DNA of 64,000 nucleotides, taken from an uncultured Dorea sp. (lineage in GTDB: Bacteria; Bacillota; Clostridia; Lachnospirales; Lachnospiraceae). The first letter of the stretch is position 1; every line of letters begins with the position of its first letter. The notes beneath the pieces are model-generated. The model saw nothing but the letters and a program-made list of their open reading frames with translations. It searched no databases and was not told the origin of the DNA. Below are positions 29,026-39,189 of the stretch, piece by piece. The DNA lies in the NCBI GenBank assembly GCA_910585725.1, contig CAJUFA010000001.1:134991-198990 (forward strand), written 5' to 3'. Both the position numbers and the translations under genes were made by a program.

Positions 29026-30145
29026 GCTCTGCGTCCTTCTTTAACATCTCCTCCTGAATAAGCTTCTCAATCAGCTTCTCGATATGGTTCAGCATATCAT
29101 TAAATTCACCTGACAGAATACCGATCTCATCTCTTGTGGTAATCTCTACCCGCTGTCCAAGTTCTCCGCCGCTTACCTTCGCCATCGTTTCCGTAAGCTT
29201 CCTTAAAGGCGCATACATCGCTCCGGTAAGAACGACTATCAAAATCGCCCCCAGAGCGAACACTGCCGCCAGAATTCCCAGAAGATGCAGCCTCATCTGC
29301 CTTAGATCCGTCAGCACTTCGCTCTTTTCCTTCTCGATCCGTAAGGAATACTCCGTGAAATTCGTCAGATACTCTGCCTGCAGCATCTCATCCGCACTGT
29401 TCTCCTCACTTTTATCGGATACCTCCCCCACTCGCGCCGGATTGCGCGAGGATACAATACGGCCGTTCCTGTCAAGAATTACCGCCGTTATCCCCCGGCC
29501 GCTCTCCAATCCGTCCAGATAATTGTAATAAAGAGAACGCTCCTTGATATTGCCCATGACATAGGCCGGGGTTCCTCCTCCTTCACCTTCCACCGGACTT
29601 ACATATGACAGTATATCCGCCGTCTCCCGCACCGGGTCTTTTAACATAACGGGAGTGAGCGCTTTCTCTCCCGCCGTTCCTATCTCCCAAAGCCTCTCCT
29701 TTGAGATCTCTTTCTGACAGACCGGATATTCCTGGGATGTTACAATAACTCTCCTGCCGGGAATAACCAGATATACAGACGCAAGATCCCTGTTCCTTAC
29801 GGCATAATCCCTGAGCAGCCCGGCGATCAAAACAAGGTCGTTCTCATCGCCGCTTTCCAGAAATTCTTCCACGCTTTTTAGGATCTCGCCGTCGCATGCC
29901 GCCAGCGTCGTCAGGTAGTATACCTCCTCCATGGACTCGTCCAGCGCGTCTCCCGTCTGGCTGATCCCGGCGTACAAACTCTCGGTATAATTCTTTTCAA
30001 TCATCTCCGAAGACTTCCAGTAAAATACCCCTGTAATCAGCGCTGCCGTAACTGCCGTAATTCCAAGCATCACCATGACCATCTTGCATCTCATGCTCTG
30101 GAATACACGTATACTTCTGTCGTTTCTCATTTTATCATTATTCAT
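28982..30145 (-). pseudogene. Truncated YesM-type sensor kinase
   Basis: An N-terminal membrane segment (VMLGITAVTAALITGVFYW), extracytoplasmic sensor domain, second membrane segment (LGILAAVFALGAILIVVLTG) and HAMP domain are intact. The frame then ends at ALQYQITPHRDY, where YesM-type kinases continue with NPHFLYNTL. The whole histidine phosphotransfer and ATPase part is therefore gone, and the DNA runs on into the tail of an AraC-type regulator. The start at 30145 overlaps the stop of the binding-protein gene. The protein cannot be a working kinase. Confidence 0.75.
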
Positions 30146-31094
30146 CCGTCTGTTCGCTCCACTTGGATACATTTTCCCCTGTCAGAACTTCTGCATCCAG
30201 AATCCTGTCTTCAAGAACCCCACTGTCCTTGTCCCTGTTCTCAGCAATAAACCGCATCGTCTCATACCCGATCTCGAATCCGGACTGAGCCGCAAGCGCC
30301 GTCAGATCTCCGCGTTCTACGGCATCCAAAGCGTCCTGCTGAGCGTCTACCGTCATAACGTATATCCCCGAATCCCCCAGATACTGGCTGATTCCAAGGG
30401 CCGTCACCCCGCTGCTGGCAAATATCCCGCCCACATCCGGGTGCTCAGAAAGGAGCCTTGATATCTCCGTCTCTGAAATGAGAAGATTTCCGTATCCGCT
30501 CTCAATGAACGCGATCTCCATGTCCGTATATTCCTTTATGTATTTTTTTATTCCCTCCATCCGCTCATAATGGGCGGTCTGCCTCAAATCCCCCGCGACG
30601 ATTCCAACGCTGCCCCTGCCTCCAAGTTTTTCTGCCATTACCGCCGCAAGCTCACGGCCGGCCTTTTCATTGTCGATCCCGATATAGGGGATTCCTTCCG
30701 CAAGAATCTTCGTATCATACCCGATAACTTTCACATGTTTTTCTTCCGCTTCCTTAAGATATTCCGTATCATAAGAAGAAACCGGCGACACTGCCAGCGC
30801 GTCTATATCCTGCTGCAGAAGATCATGGATCATCTTTTTCTGCATTTTATCGTTTGACTCTGAGTCGGGCGAGACGAACTTTACTGACAGTCCGAAGTCC
30901 TCCGCTCCCTTCTCCATACCGGAGCAGACGGACATCCAGTACTCGCTGCTTTTTGATTTTGTCACAACGCCCACCGTGTAGCGTTCCTTTCCCTCTTCTT
31001 TGTGTACGTCCCCGGCGCACCCCGCCGCCATACACACGGACAGAAGTATGAAAAAAATCCCCGGACCTTTTGACACTTTATTCCTTCTGATCAT
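30138..31094 (-). CDS. Sugar-binding-type lipoprotein (Peripla_BP_4 family)
   Basis: A 318-residue lipoprotein: signal peptide with lipobox MAAGC (Cys near 26), then a periplasmic-binding fold of the ribose/LacI type (YTVGVVTKSKSSEYW, DIDALAVSPVSS, KVIGYDTKI, GIFASSGVTALG). In related loci such proteins feed a YesM/YesN sensor pair or a sugar ABC transporter. Here the sensor kinase downstream is truncated and no ABC transporter genes are near, so the binding protein is probably a left-over partner. Its ligand is unknown; a sugar is inferred from the fold. Confidence 0.8.
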   Translation of the reverse strand: MIRRNKVSKGPGIFFILLSVCMAAGCAGDVHKEEGKERYTVGVVTKSKSSEYWMSVCSGMEKGAEDFGLSVKFVSPDSESNDKMQKKMIHDLLQQDIDALAVSPVSSYDTEYLKEAEEKHVKVIGYDTKILAEGIPYIGIDNEKAGRELAAVMAEKLGGRGSVGIVAGDLRQTAHYERMEGIKKYIKEYTDMEIAFIESGYGNLLISETEISRLLSEHPDVGGIFASSGVTALGISQYLGDSGIYVMTVDAQQDALDAVERGDLTALAAQSGFEIGYETMRFIAENRDKDSGVLEDRILDAEVLTGENVSKWSEQTDE

Positions 31095-31187
31095 CCCTGC
31101 GGCTCCTTTCCGGTATTCTGCCTAATCCAAATGAAAACCATCTGCTTTTCCCGTCTTTAATCTCTATGCTCATATTATCACATTTTT

Positions 31188-31217
31188 AAGGGACTGTCAC
31201 TTATGCGGCAGTCCCTT
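31188..31217. terminator. Possible weak terminator after the symporter gene
   Basis: Nine-base stem AAGGGACTG (31188-31196) with CAGTCCCTT (31209-31217), downstream of the minus-strand symporter gene. The minus strand lacks a clear T tract after it, so the call is weak. Confidence 0.35.
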
Positions 31218-31265
31218 TGACTTTGGCTCTGTTCCAATCAGCGGAAAGCAGCCTATAGTATCTCT

Positions 31266-32648
31266 TTATAATTCTCCTCTGGATTCCCTTTCCATCAGCT
31301 CGTCCATGATTGCCGGATATTTTTTGTCGAGCCGGTAAAGCGCAAGCGTAATGATCGCTGCCGCGGCTATGATCAGTGGACCGAATTTGTAGATCGTGAC
31401 AATCATATTCAAAGCCGACTCCGGCTGAACCGCCATTCCCACCGACGAGCTGACATAACCTGCCGCCGACAAAAGCCCCGTCATGGCGGCGGACGCCATT
31501 CCTGCTCCCACCTTTGTTCCGATAGAGCCGCCCGCAAAGATCAGGCTTTCCTGACGGATATGTGTCTTCCACTGTCCAAATTCCACCACATCCCCAATCA
31601 TCCCAAATACTGCGGCATTCAGAGGAGCAAGCCCCACTGCGCGGAACACACAGCTTGCCGCCATCCAGCTAAAGCTGTAGGGATTCAAAAAGAAAGCAAG
31701 CTGTCCGATCAGCGCCAACACCGCTCCCGCAAGCGCCGTATTCCTCTTTCCAAACCGCCGGATCAAAGGAGCGCATAAAAACACACATCCCACGAGTACC
31801 AGCGTCTCCGTCAGATACAGCGCACTATACATCCAGGTATCATTGTGAAAGATGTATTTACAATAGTAAGGCAGAATCGTACCAGATATTCCGAAAGATA
31901 CGCTCTGTAGCATCCACAAGACGAGCACTGCCCAGAAATACTGGTTTGTTGTCAGCGCGGCAAGTCCTTTCTTTGCCGAAATCTTTTTTCTCTCATTCTT
32001 TGCAGCGATCACCACCGTCTCCTTACATTTCACAAAACACAACATCAGAAGCGCCAGTGCAAATACCGCCCACACAGACATGGTTTTCACCCATGCGGCC
32101 TTATCATCCCCGAAGAATTTTACCAAAGGCAACGTACATGTCACTGCCAGGATTCTTCCCAACGGAGACATTCCCATCCTTACGACGCTTAAGATATCAC
32201 GCTCTGCGGAAATCCTTGTCATCATCGCGGAGAGACTTCCATAAGGAAGGTTGATCGCCGTGTAGCATACCGTCGTGCAAAAATTATAGGTCACGAATAT
32301 GTATACGGCCTGCACTACGGGAGTCGATTGCGGCACCGTGAATAAAAGAACCGCCGACAACGCGTAGGGTACGCTCATCCATAGGATCCACGGCCTTGAC
32401 TTTCCCCACTTCGAATTTGTACGTTCCACGATCATTCCCATGATCAAGTCCGACACGCCGTCAAATAAACGTGAGATAAGCATAACCATACCGATTGTAG
32501 CCGGATTAATTCCTACATAATCTGTATAAAAAAGTGTGAGCAGCGTCCCCACCATCCCGAATATCACGTTGCATGCCACATCCCCGCCGGCATAAGAGAT
32601 TCTGGTTCCCCAGCTAAGTTTTTTCCCTTCTGTAATACTCTGTTTCAT
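31266..32648 (-). CDS. GPH-family sugar:cation symporter (MFS type)
   Basis: A 460-residue transporter with about twelve membrane segments. The N-terminal pattern (SWGTRISYAGGDVACNVIF, FYTDYVG) and GKSRPWILWMSVP belong to the glycoside-pentoside-hexuronide symporters, which take up oligosaccharides or uronides with Na+ or H+. The substrate cannot be told. It is transcribed towards the binding-lipoprotein gene and may once have been part of the same sugar locus. The 317-base gap upstream (32649-32965) contains the lysS terminator and an AT-rich stretch with a TATAAT and an element resembling a catabolite-repression site (AAAGCGTTTA), both weak. Confidence 0.85.
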   Translation of the reverse strand: MKQSITEGKKLSWGTRISYAGGDVACNVIFGMVGTLLTLFYTDYVGINPATIGMVMLISRLFDGVSDLIMGMIVERTNSKWGKSRPWILWMSVPYALSAVLLFTVPQSTPVVQAVYIFVTYNFCTTVCYTAINLPYGSLSAMMTRISAERDILSVVRMGMSPLGRILAVTCTLPLVKFFGDDKAAWVKTMSVWAVFALALLMLCFVKCKETVVIAAKNERKKISAKKGLAALTTNQYFWAVLVLWMLQSVSFGISGTILPYYCKYIFHNDTWMYSALYLTETLVLVGCVFLCAPLIRRFGKRNTALAGAVLALIGQLAFFLNPYSFSWMAASCVFRAVGLAPLNAAVFGMIGDVVEFGQWKTHIRQESLIFAGGSIGTKVGAGMASAAMTGLLSAAGYVSSSVGMAVQPESALNMIVTIYKFGPLIIAAAAIITLALYRLDKKYPAIMDELMERESRGEL

Positions 32649-32884
32649 TGTATCCCTCTCCTTCTCATGTCATTTTAACAATCACGGCGGCTGCAATACT
32701 TCGCCGGTTTTGCCTGACCTTTATTATAAATTGAGAATAACAGATATAATGAGATACAAAAATCAGGATTATTTTTAGATTTCTTATCCTTTTAAACGCT
32801 TTGAAGTCGTAATGGTATATTTTTGTGGTCTTATTTTTAGAAAACAACAGCGGCGTCCACTCAAGTCCCTATCGTTCAAGACAT

Positions 32885-32929
32885 AAAAAGAGAAGTATCC
32901 GGCAGCATCCACCAGACACTTCTCTTTTT
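32885..32929 (-). terminator. Terminator of the greA-lysS operon
   Basis: 12-bp stem (32885-32896 with 32918-32929) followed on the minus strand by a T5 run. It lies 37 bases after the lysS stop. Confidence 0.8.
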
Positions 32930-32965
32930 TCTTACTTTCGTCTACGTTCTATATCGGCCAGAAAC

Positions 32966-35101
32966 CTATGATTCCTTCTCCATCGCCTCAGCCACAGCCG
33001 CCTCGCAGCTTCTCATCGCCAGAATCGTCTTATCGAACAGCTCGTCCAGTTCCCAGCCAAGCCGCTCGGCGCCCTGAGAGATAATCTCTCTTGAACAGCC
33101 TGCCGCGAATCTCTTATCCTTGAACTTCTTCTTCAGGCTCTTGACTTCTAAGTCCATGGTACTCTTAGACGGGCGCATAAGCGCGCAGGACCAGATCAGT
33201 CCTGTCAGCTCGTCGGCGGCAAAGAGTACCTTCTCCATCTCAAGTCTCGGCTCCTCCTCGCTACAGATGCCGTAGCCGTGAGAGCACACAGCGTAGATCA
33301 TATCCTCGCTTACTCCCGCCTCACGCAGAAGTTCCGGGGCTTTCTTACAGTGCTCCTCCAGATAAAGCTCAAAATCAATATCATGAAGAAGCCCGGTAAT
33401 ACCCCAGAATTCTTCTTCCTCTCCATATCCCAGCTCCTTCGCATACCAGCGCATCACGCCTTCAACCGTCAGGGCGTGCTGGATGTGAAACGGTTCTTTA
33501 TTGTATTTCTTAAGGAGCTCTAACGCCTGATCCCGGGAAATACTGCTCTTCTTCGCCGCATCCCCGCATCCTGCTTCTTTCTTTACAGACTTTGCGCTGT
33601 CGGCGGACTTCTTCTCCAGGCTCTTCATCGTCGGGAATAATAATACGTCCCTTATCGCCGCGCTGTCCGTGAGAAGCATACACATCCTGTCGATTCCGAA
33701 CCCGATTCCCCCTGTAGGCGGCATTCCGATCTCCAGCGCGTTCAGGAAATCTTCATCCGTCGTATTAGCCTCTTCGTCGCCCTGCGCCAGCAGTTCCTCC
33801 TGAGCCTTGAATCTTTCTCTCTGATCGATGGGGTCGTTAAGCTCGGAATAAGCATTCGCCATCTCCCATCCGTTCATGAAGAACTCAAAACGTTCTACGT
33901 ATTCCGGATTCTCCGGTTTCTTCTTCGTAAGGGGAGATATCTCAATTGGATGATCCATGACAAACGTGGGCTGGATCAGGTGTTCCTCTGCAAATGCTTC
34001 AAAGAACAGGCTTAGGATATCGCCTTTCTTATGTCTCTCTTCAAACTCTACATGATGCTCCTTCGCAAGCGTTCTTGCCTGCTCCAGCGTCTCCACCTCG
34101 TTCCAGTCAATACCCGCGTATTTCTTCACGGCGTCTATCATCGTGATCCGTTCAAACGGCTTTCCAAGATCCATCTCCACGCCGTTATAGCTAATCGTGG
34201 TTGTTCCCAGTACTTCCTGCGCCACGTGACGGTACAGGTTCTCCGTCAGATCCATCATTCCGTTATAATCTGTATACGCCTGATACAGCTCCATCAATGT
34301 AAATTCCGGATTATGCCGGGTATCCAGTCCCTCGTTGCGGAACACACGCCCGATCTCGTAGACTCTCTCCAGTCCTCCTACGATCAGACGCTTCAGATAT
34401 AATTCAAGGGAGATACGGAGCTTGAAATCCTCGCTCAGCGCGTTAAAATGCGTCTCAAACGGCCTTGCAGCCGCTCCTCCGGCGTTGCTTACCAGCATAG
34501 GAGTCTCCACCTCCAGGAACCCCTGACCGTCCAGATACCTGCGGATAGAGCTTAATATCTTCGAGCGCTTGATAAACGTATCCCTTGCCTCAGGATTCAT
34601 GATCAGATCAACATATCTCTGACGGTAACGCATATCCGTATTGGTCAGGCCGTGGAATTTCTCCGGAAGGATCTGAAGACTCTTGGACAGAAGCGTCACC
34701 TTAGACGCGTGGACGGAGATTTCTCCGGTCTTCGTCTTGAACACCTCTCCTTCAAGGCCCACAATATCGCCGATATCTAATTTCTTAAAATCCTTATAAG
34801 CCTCTTCGCCTACGCTGTCCCTTGCCACATAAGACTGGATGTTGCCGCTCTGGTCAAGAATATTGCAGAAGGAAGCCTTGCCCATGATACGCTTCTGCAT
34901 GACGCGCCCCGCAAGCCTTACCTGTTTTCCTTCCATATCCTCATAATTATCCTTGATGTCGACAGCATGACACGTCACGTCATACTTCGTAATCTCGAAC
35001 GGATTCCTGCCGTCATTCTGCAGATCTGCCAGCTTATCACGCCGAACCTTCCTTAACTGGTTAATATCCTGCTCCTGTACTTTCTTCTGCTGTTCAGCCA
35101 C
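32966..35101 (-). CDS. lysS: Lysyl-tRNA synthetase with C-terminal HD domain
   Basis: Residues about 1-500 are a complete class II LysRS: OB-fold anticodon domain, motif 2 [15 protein letters not shown], and motif 3 [15 protein letters not shown] Lys/Ser-rich linker follows, then an HD-type domain (about 525-711) with [27 protein letters not shown] and AVCSHGYG, i.e. the H..HD pattern of HD hydrolases. Bacterial LysRS is normally about 490-510 residues, so roughly 200 residues are extra. The domain looks intact, not eroded. The gene follows greA after 30 bases. The role of the HD part (nucleotide or tRNA-linked hydrolysis) is unknown. Confidence 0.92.
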   Translation of the reverse strand: MAEQQKKVQEQDINQLRKVRRDKLADLQNDGRNPFEITKYDVTCHAVDIKDNYEDMEGKQVRLAGRVMQKRIMGKASFCNILDQSGNIQSYVARDSVGEEAYKDFKKLDIGDIVGLEGEVFKTKTGEISVHASKVTLLSKSLQILPEKFHGLTNTDMRYRQRYVDLIMNPEARDTFIKRSKILSSIRRYLDGQGFLEVETPMLVSNAGGAAARPFETHFNALSEDFKLRISLELYLKRLIVGGLERVYEIGRVFRNEGLDTRHNPEFTLMELYQAYTDYNGMMDLTENLYRHVAQEVLGTTTISYNGVEMDLGKPFERITMIDAVKKYAGIDWNEVETLEQARTLAKEHHVEFEERHKKGDILSLFFEAFAEEHLIQPTFVMDHPIEISPLTKKKPENPEYVERFEFFMNGWEMANAYSELNDPIDQRERFKAQEELLAQGDEEANTTDEDFLNALEIGMPPTGGIGFGIDRMCMLLTDSAAIRDVLLFPTMKSLEKKSADSAKSVKKEAGCGDAAKKSSISRDQALELLKKYNKEPFHIQHALTVEGVMRWYAKELGYGEEEEFWGITGLLHDIDFELYLEEHCKKAPELLREAGVSEDMIYAVCSHGYGICSEEEPRLEMEKVLFAADELTGLIWSCALMRPSKSTMDLEVKSLKKKFKDKRFAAGCSREIISQGAERLGWELDELFDKTILAMRSCEAAVAEAMEKES

Positions 35102-35131
35102 GTCCTCTTCTCCCTTCTCTTAAAAGCTTTT

Positions 35132-35614
35132 CTACATCGACCGGCTGATATGCAATACCTCATATTCCATAATGCCTGCCTGTGTCTCTACCTCCACCTG
35201 GTCGCCTACCTTACAGCCGATAAGAGCCTGTCCCACCGGAGACTCGTTGGATATCTTTCCTTCCAGACTGTTCGCCTCTGTAGAACCTACCAGTTTGAAC
35301 TCCATCTCCTCGTCAAATGTCTTGTCGTATACCTTTACCGTACATCCTACGTTAATCTTATCAAAATCTACTTCGTCCTCTACGACTACTTCCGCGTTCT
35401 TAAGGATCCCTTCCAGTTCTTCGATACGTGCTTCGATATCCCGCTGCTCGTCTTTCGCCGCGTCATACTCAGCATTCTCGGACAAATCGCCCTGCTCCCT
35501 TGCTTCCTTAATCTTACCTGCAACCTCCTTACGTTTCACAACTTTCAGGTGTTCCAGTTCATCCTCCAGCGCTTTTAAGCCTGCATAAGTAAGTAATTTC
35601 TTCTTTGCTTCCAT
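35132..35614 (-). CDS. greA: Transcription elongation factor GreA
   Basis: 160 residues, full length. The N-terminal coiled coil carries the EAREQGDLSENAEYDAAKDEQ signature with acidic tip residues that enter the RNA polymerase channel and trigger transcript cleavage. The C-terminal FKBP-like domain ends IMEYEVLHISRSM. First gene of a greA-lysS unit with a consensus promoter. The pairing of greA with lysS is common in Firmicutes. Confidence 0.96.
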   Translation of the reverse strand: MEAKKKLLTYAGLKALEDELEHLKVVKRKEVAGKIKEAREQGDLSENAEYDAAKDEQRDIEARIEELEGILKNAEVVVEDEVDFDKINVGCTVKVYDKTFDEEMEFKLVGSTEANSLEGKISNESPVGQALIGCKVGDQVEVETQAGIMEYEVLHISRSM

Positions 35615-35681
35615 GTGCCTTACTTCCTTTCTTACTTTCTATCTCAGTACGCGATGGTACTGTTAATATTTATATCAATCT

Positions 35682-35697
35682 CCCGCTTTTTTGCGGG
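35682..35697. other. Short leader hairpin before greA
   Basis: CCCGC (35682-35686) and GCGGG (35693-35697) around a six-base T loop. It is transcribed from the greA promoter. On the minus strand no T tract follows, so it is not a clear terminator. The rest of the 315-base gap between dusB and greA shows the promoter and nothing else recognisable. Confidence 0.4.
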
Positions 35698-35723
35698 AAG
35701 ACAGGAACTTTCACAATTTCATT

Positions 35724-35752
35724 ATTATACCCAAATGCTAATGCTATGTCAA
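35724..35752 (-). promoter_or_regulatory. Consensus promoter of greA-lysS
   Basis: On the minus strand TTGACA (35752-35747), a 17-base spacer and TATAAT (35729-35724): a perfect match to the vegetative consensus, about 110 bases upstream of greA. Confidence 0.85.
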
Positions 35753-35929
35753 TATTCTAGGCGTTGAAATTCTCGTTGAAATTCCCACAGAAACAACCGC
35801 TGCTTCAAACCCGTTACAGTATATGCAGCATTATATTTTTTCATACGAAATATTTTATCCGTAAGACAGCAATCCGAAATCTTACTTTCATGCAGTTAAC
35901 ATCCATACTTATCTGATTTTACACATTCC

Positions 35930-36898
35930 TCACAGTCGTTCATTAAGGAGTTCTTCCAGTTCCTCATAAGTCTCTACCCGGTTAACGGCTTCCCGCAGCC
36001 TTGCCGAACCTTCCATTCCTTTCGTATACCACGCGACATGCTTGCGCATCTCGCGGATACCGAGATAATCCCCTTTGAACTCGATCTGCAGCCGCGCGTG
36101 CCGCAGAATGGCGTCTTTCCGCTCTTCTTTAGACGGACTCGGCGGACTTATGCCCCTACGGCTATATTCCGTAAGTTCTCGGAATATCCACGGATTTCCC
36201 TGTGCGGCCCGGCCGATCATCACACCGTCGCATCCCGTCTGTCTCATCATAGCCGACGCTGTCTCCCCGGAGATCACGTCTCCGTTTCCGATCACCGGGA
36301 TCGACACCGCCTCCTTCACCCGGCGGATGATCTCCCAGTCGGCCTTTCCTGAATAGTACTGCTCCCTTGTCCTCCCGTGGACGGCTACTGCCGCGCCTCC
36401 GGCTTCCTCTATAATTCTGGCAATCTCCACCGCATTGACATGCGCGTCGTCGAATCCTTTCCGAATCTTCACTGTAACCGGTTTTTGAACGGCGCGCGCC
36501 GTTCGGTACACGATCTCGTATACCAGCTTCGGATTCATCATAAGCGCCGATCCCTCGCCGTTCTTCACAACCTTCGGCACCGGACAGCCCATATTAATAT
36601 CCAGAATCTGAAAAGGAAGCTCCTCAATACGCTTCGCCATCTCGCTGACAATACCTGGATCTGAACCAAAAAGCTGTAAAGATACCGGATATTCCTTTGG
36701 ATGGACTGCAAGCAGTATCTTCGTATTCTTATTTTTATATTGAAGAGCTTTCGCACTGATCATCTCCATACATAAAAGACCCGCCCCCTGCTCCATACAG
36801 AGCAGACGAAAGGGCAGATCTGTCACCCCCGCCATGGGGGCAAGAATATACGGATTCTTAAGCTCTGTCTCGCCGATTCTCAAGTATCCTCTCCTCAA
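35930..36898 (-). CDS. dusB: tRNA-dihydrouridine synthase (DusB type)
   Basis: A 322-residue flavoenzyme that reduces uridine in the tRNA D-loop. TIM-barrel with APMAGVTDLPFR at the start, the catalytic-Cys motif DINMGCPVPKVVKNGEGS, the FMN phosphate site GNGDVISGE and IGRAAQGNPWIF, and the C-terminal helical domain. It is downstream of coaX in the birA-DUF6145-coaX-dusB series. The coaX-dusB gap (36899-36976) is filled by a tandem repeat. Confidence 0.93.
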   Translation of the reverse strand: MRRGYLRIGETELKNPYILAPMAGVTDLPFRLLCMEQGAGLLCMEMISAKALQYKNKNTKILLAVHPKEYPVSLQLFGSDPGIVSEMAKRIEELPFQILDINMGCPVPKVVKNGEGSALMMNPKLVYEIVYRTARAVQKPVTVKIRKGFDDAHVNAVEIARIIEEAGGAAVAVHGRTREQYYSGKADWEIIRRVKEAVSIPVIGNGDVISGETASAMMRQTGCDGVMIGRAAQGNPWIFRELTEYSRRGISPPSPSKEERKDAILRHARLQIEFKGDYLGIREMRKHVAWYTKGMEGSARLREAVNRVETYEELEELLNERL

Positions 36899-36923
36899 CT
36901 TTCCTGTCTGATATCTAAATCCA

Positions 36924-37018
36924 ATCCGCAGATTTCTGCTTCTTATTTCTGAACCTGATCCGCAGATCTCTGCTTCTTATTTCTGAATCTGATCCGCAGA
37001 TCTCTGCTTCTTATTCTT
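36924..37018. repeat. 34-bp tandem repeat over the 3' end of coaX
   Basis: ATCCGCAG starts at 36924, 36958 and 36992, an exact 34-base period over nearly three copies. The copy nearest the coding body contains the coaX stop codon (36977). The others lie beyond it. It looks like duplication of the gene's last codons into the intergenic space. Confidence 0.8.
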
Positions 37019-37774
37019 CTCATAGATAAAACGAAGACCTTTTAATGTAAGCTGCGGATCGTAAACGTCGATCACGTCCGTCTCCGCCGCAATCATCTTG
37101 CCAAGCCCTCCGCTTGCGATCACCTTGGCATCCGTATACCCGGACTCTTCCTTGATCTTCTTCACAAGATACTCCGTCTGGCCGATCTGCCCGAAGAATA
37201 ATCCCGCCTGCATGCAGGATATCGTCTCCTTCCCGATGACGCCCTCAGGTTTCTTGATCTCGATCGCGGGCAGCATCGCCGCCTGCTCTGTCATGGCATG
37301 GGAAGAGATGCGGATTCCCGGAGAGATCACCGCCCCCTCAAAAGTCCCGTCCGGCCCTACCACATCATATGTAGTCGCCGTCCCGAAATCAATCACGATG
37401 ACCGGGCCTCCATACAAAGTATAGGCCGCGACCGCGTCTACGATACGATCCGCTCCCACCTGCTTCGGATTCTCGGTCACGATACGGATTCCTGTCTTGA
37501 TACCCGCCGATACGACCATGGGCTTGATTCCAAAATATTTGATTATAGCGCTTCCCAGCGAATGCATGATATCCGGCACTACAGACGACACGATCACCGC
37601 ATGAATCTCATTGCTCATAATCCCCTGACATTCCACCAGCTCCTTCAGGGTAATGCCGTATTCGTCGGACGTCCGCGGCAGCTTTGTCGTCATTCGGAAC
37701 GTACAGCGCAGCTCCTTATCTCTAAATACTCCTACCGTAATATTCGTATTTCCCACATCAATTACAAGTAACAT
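36977..37774 (-). CDS. coaX: Type III pantothenate kinase
   Basis: First step of CoA synthesis from pantothenate. 265 residues with the CoaX signatures [17 protein letters not shown] (N-terminal phosphate loop), [13 protein letters not shown], and [13 protein letters not shown]. The frame is open to 37801, but the ATG at 37774 has GGGAGG at a perfect distance and gives the canonical N-terminus. It is followed by the 34-bp tandem repeat and dusB. Confidence 0.95.
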   Translation of the reverse strand: MLLVIDVGNTNITVGVFRDKELRCTFRMTTKLPRTSDEYGITLKELVECQGIMSNEIHAVIVSSVVPDIMHSLGSAIIKYFGIKPMVVSAGIKTGIRIVTENPKQVGADRIVDAVAAYTLYGGPVIVIDFGTATTYDVVGPDGTFEGAVISPGIRISSHAMTEQAAMLPAIEIKKPEGVIGKETISCMQAGLFFGQIGQTEYLVKKIKEESGYTDAKVIASGGLGKMIAAETDVIDVYDPQLTLKGLRFIYEKNKKQRSADQIQK

Positions 37775-37811
37775 TTTTTCCTCCCATATGTCTGACTGCA
37801 CAAATGATTAT

Positions 37812-38135
37812 TCATTCTCCTAAAAAGAACACCTTATAATACATCTGAAGCGCCTCTAATAAGTCCTGCTTCTCTCTCTGGAGCTGCTTAATCTTAAGAC
37901 GGCTCCCGATCTCGTCGAACATCGGGTCAAATTCCTCCGACGTTACCTCAAAGCATAATTCTCCGTTCTCTTCATAAACGAGGGTCAGGATACCCCCCAC
38001 ATCGTTTACATAGAGCACGCACAAGATCTTAAGCTCCTCCTTGACCGCGTCGGGAAGCTGTTCAAAATCCGGATTCAGATAATATTTTTCTTCATAAGAA
38101 TTGGCGCCGCAAAGAACTACTTTTTCATCATACAT
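37812..38135 (-). CDS. DUF6145-like protein
   Basis: A 107-residue acidic soluble protein. MYDEKVVLCGANSYEEKYYLN followed by FEQLPDAVKEELKILCVLY is the pattern of a Lachnospiraceae family of unknown function that is often found beside birA and coaX (DUF6145-like, from memory). Its start overlaps the birA stop by eight bases, and coaX follows after 37 bases, so the three are translated together. Confidence 0.75.
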   Translation of the reverse strand: MYDEKVVLCGANSYEEKYYLNPDFEQLPDAVKEELKILCVLYVNDVGGILTLVYEENGELCFEVTSEEFDPMFDEIGSRLKIKQLQREKQDLLEALQMYYKVFFLGE

Positions 38136-39117
38136 AACCGTATACTCCTCTCACTGATACTTCCCCCGCATAGACGGTTTTCTCCTGCCCGTCCTCCGTC
38201 CGTACAATCAGCTCGCCTACGTCGTTGATCCCTATGGCGCGGGCCGTATACGAATTTCCCGGCTCTAATACCTTCACTTCCTGATCCTTGTTCACAAGCA
38301 GTTCGTTATACTCCTCCTTTAATTCCGACAGATCTTCCGTCTTAATAAATGTTTCATAACACGTTTCAAATTCTTCTAATACCGCCGCGATCAATTCCGA
38401 ACGACGGATCTCCATACCCGTCTTCTGCTTAAGAGAGACCGCCCTACCCTGTATTTCCTCCGGGAACGTCTCCTGATTTACATTGATCCCCACGCCGATA
38501 ACTACATAATTGATACAGGTCATCTCGGCGCTCATCTCGGTCAGGATACCGCAGACCTTCTTTTTATCCAATACTATGTCGTTCGGCCATTTAATCCCGC
38601 AGGCTGCCCCGGTAACCTTACGGATACCTTCCACCACGGCAATCGCCATCAAAAGTGTAAGCTGAGGCGCGCGAACGGGTCTCACAGCAGGACGCAGCAA
38701 CAGCGTCATATAGATACTCGAACCGGCAGGCGATTCCCATCCTCTGCCTCTTCTTCCCTTCCCTGCCACCTGACGTTCAGCGACAAACAGGGTGCCGTGA
38801 TCCTCCTGCTTTTTTCCCTTCTCTCCGGCTTCCTTCGCGCGGGTGTTCGTAGAGTCTGTCTCTTCATAATAGACAACCCTCGCGCCTGCCCATCTGCCTC
38901 TCGTAAGGCTCTCGATTTCCGCCCTGGACATCACGTCCGGACTGTCTATAAGCCGATATCCCTTATTTCTTACCGCTTTAATCCGGTATCCTTCCTCCTT
39001 AAGCTGCTCTATGATCTTCCATACCGCCGTCCGCGATACCTGAAAATGTTCACAGAGCTGCTGTCCGGACAAGTAACCGTCGCTTTCCTTTAAAAACCGT
39101 AATATCTCTGCTTTCAT
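38128..39117 (-). CDS. birA: Bifunctional biotin ligase / biotin operon repressor BirA
   Basis: 329 residues. N-terminal winged helix (about 1-60; LSGQQLCEHFQVSRTAVWKIIEQL) for operator binding, then the ligase domain with YYEETDSTNTRA, the biotinyl-AMP loop GKGRRGRGWESP, and KWPNDI, and a C-terminal SH3-like domain. It attaches biotin to carboxylase carrier proteins and, in the two-domain class, represses biotin genes. First gene of the birA-DUF6145-coaX-dusB set. Confidence 0.95.
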   Translation of the reverse strand: MKAEILRFLKESDGYLSGQQLCEHFQVSRTAVWKIIEQLKEEGYRIKAVRNKGYRLIDSPDVMSRAEIESLTRGRWAGARVVYYEETDSTNTRAKEAGEKGKKQEDHGTLFVAERQVAGKGRRGRGWESPAGSSIYMTLLLRPAVRPVRAPQLTLLMAIAVVEGIRKVTGAACGIKWPNDIVLDKKKVCGILTEMSAEMTCINYVVIGVGINVNQETFPEEIQGRAVSLKQKTGMEIRRSELIAAVLEEFETCYETFIKTEDLSELKEEYNELLVNKDQEVKVLEPGNSYTARAIGINDVGELIVRTEDGQEKTVYAGEVSVRGVYGYV

Positions 39118-39189
39118 ATTTCTGTATTTTTCTCTCTCCTGACATAACCAACATCATAGTCTCTTTCTGATTCCGACGCAGCAGACTGC

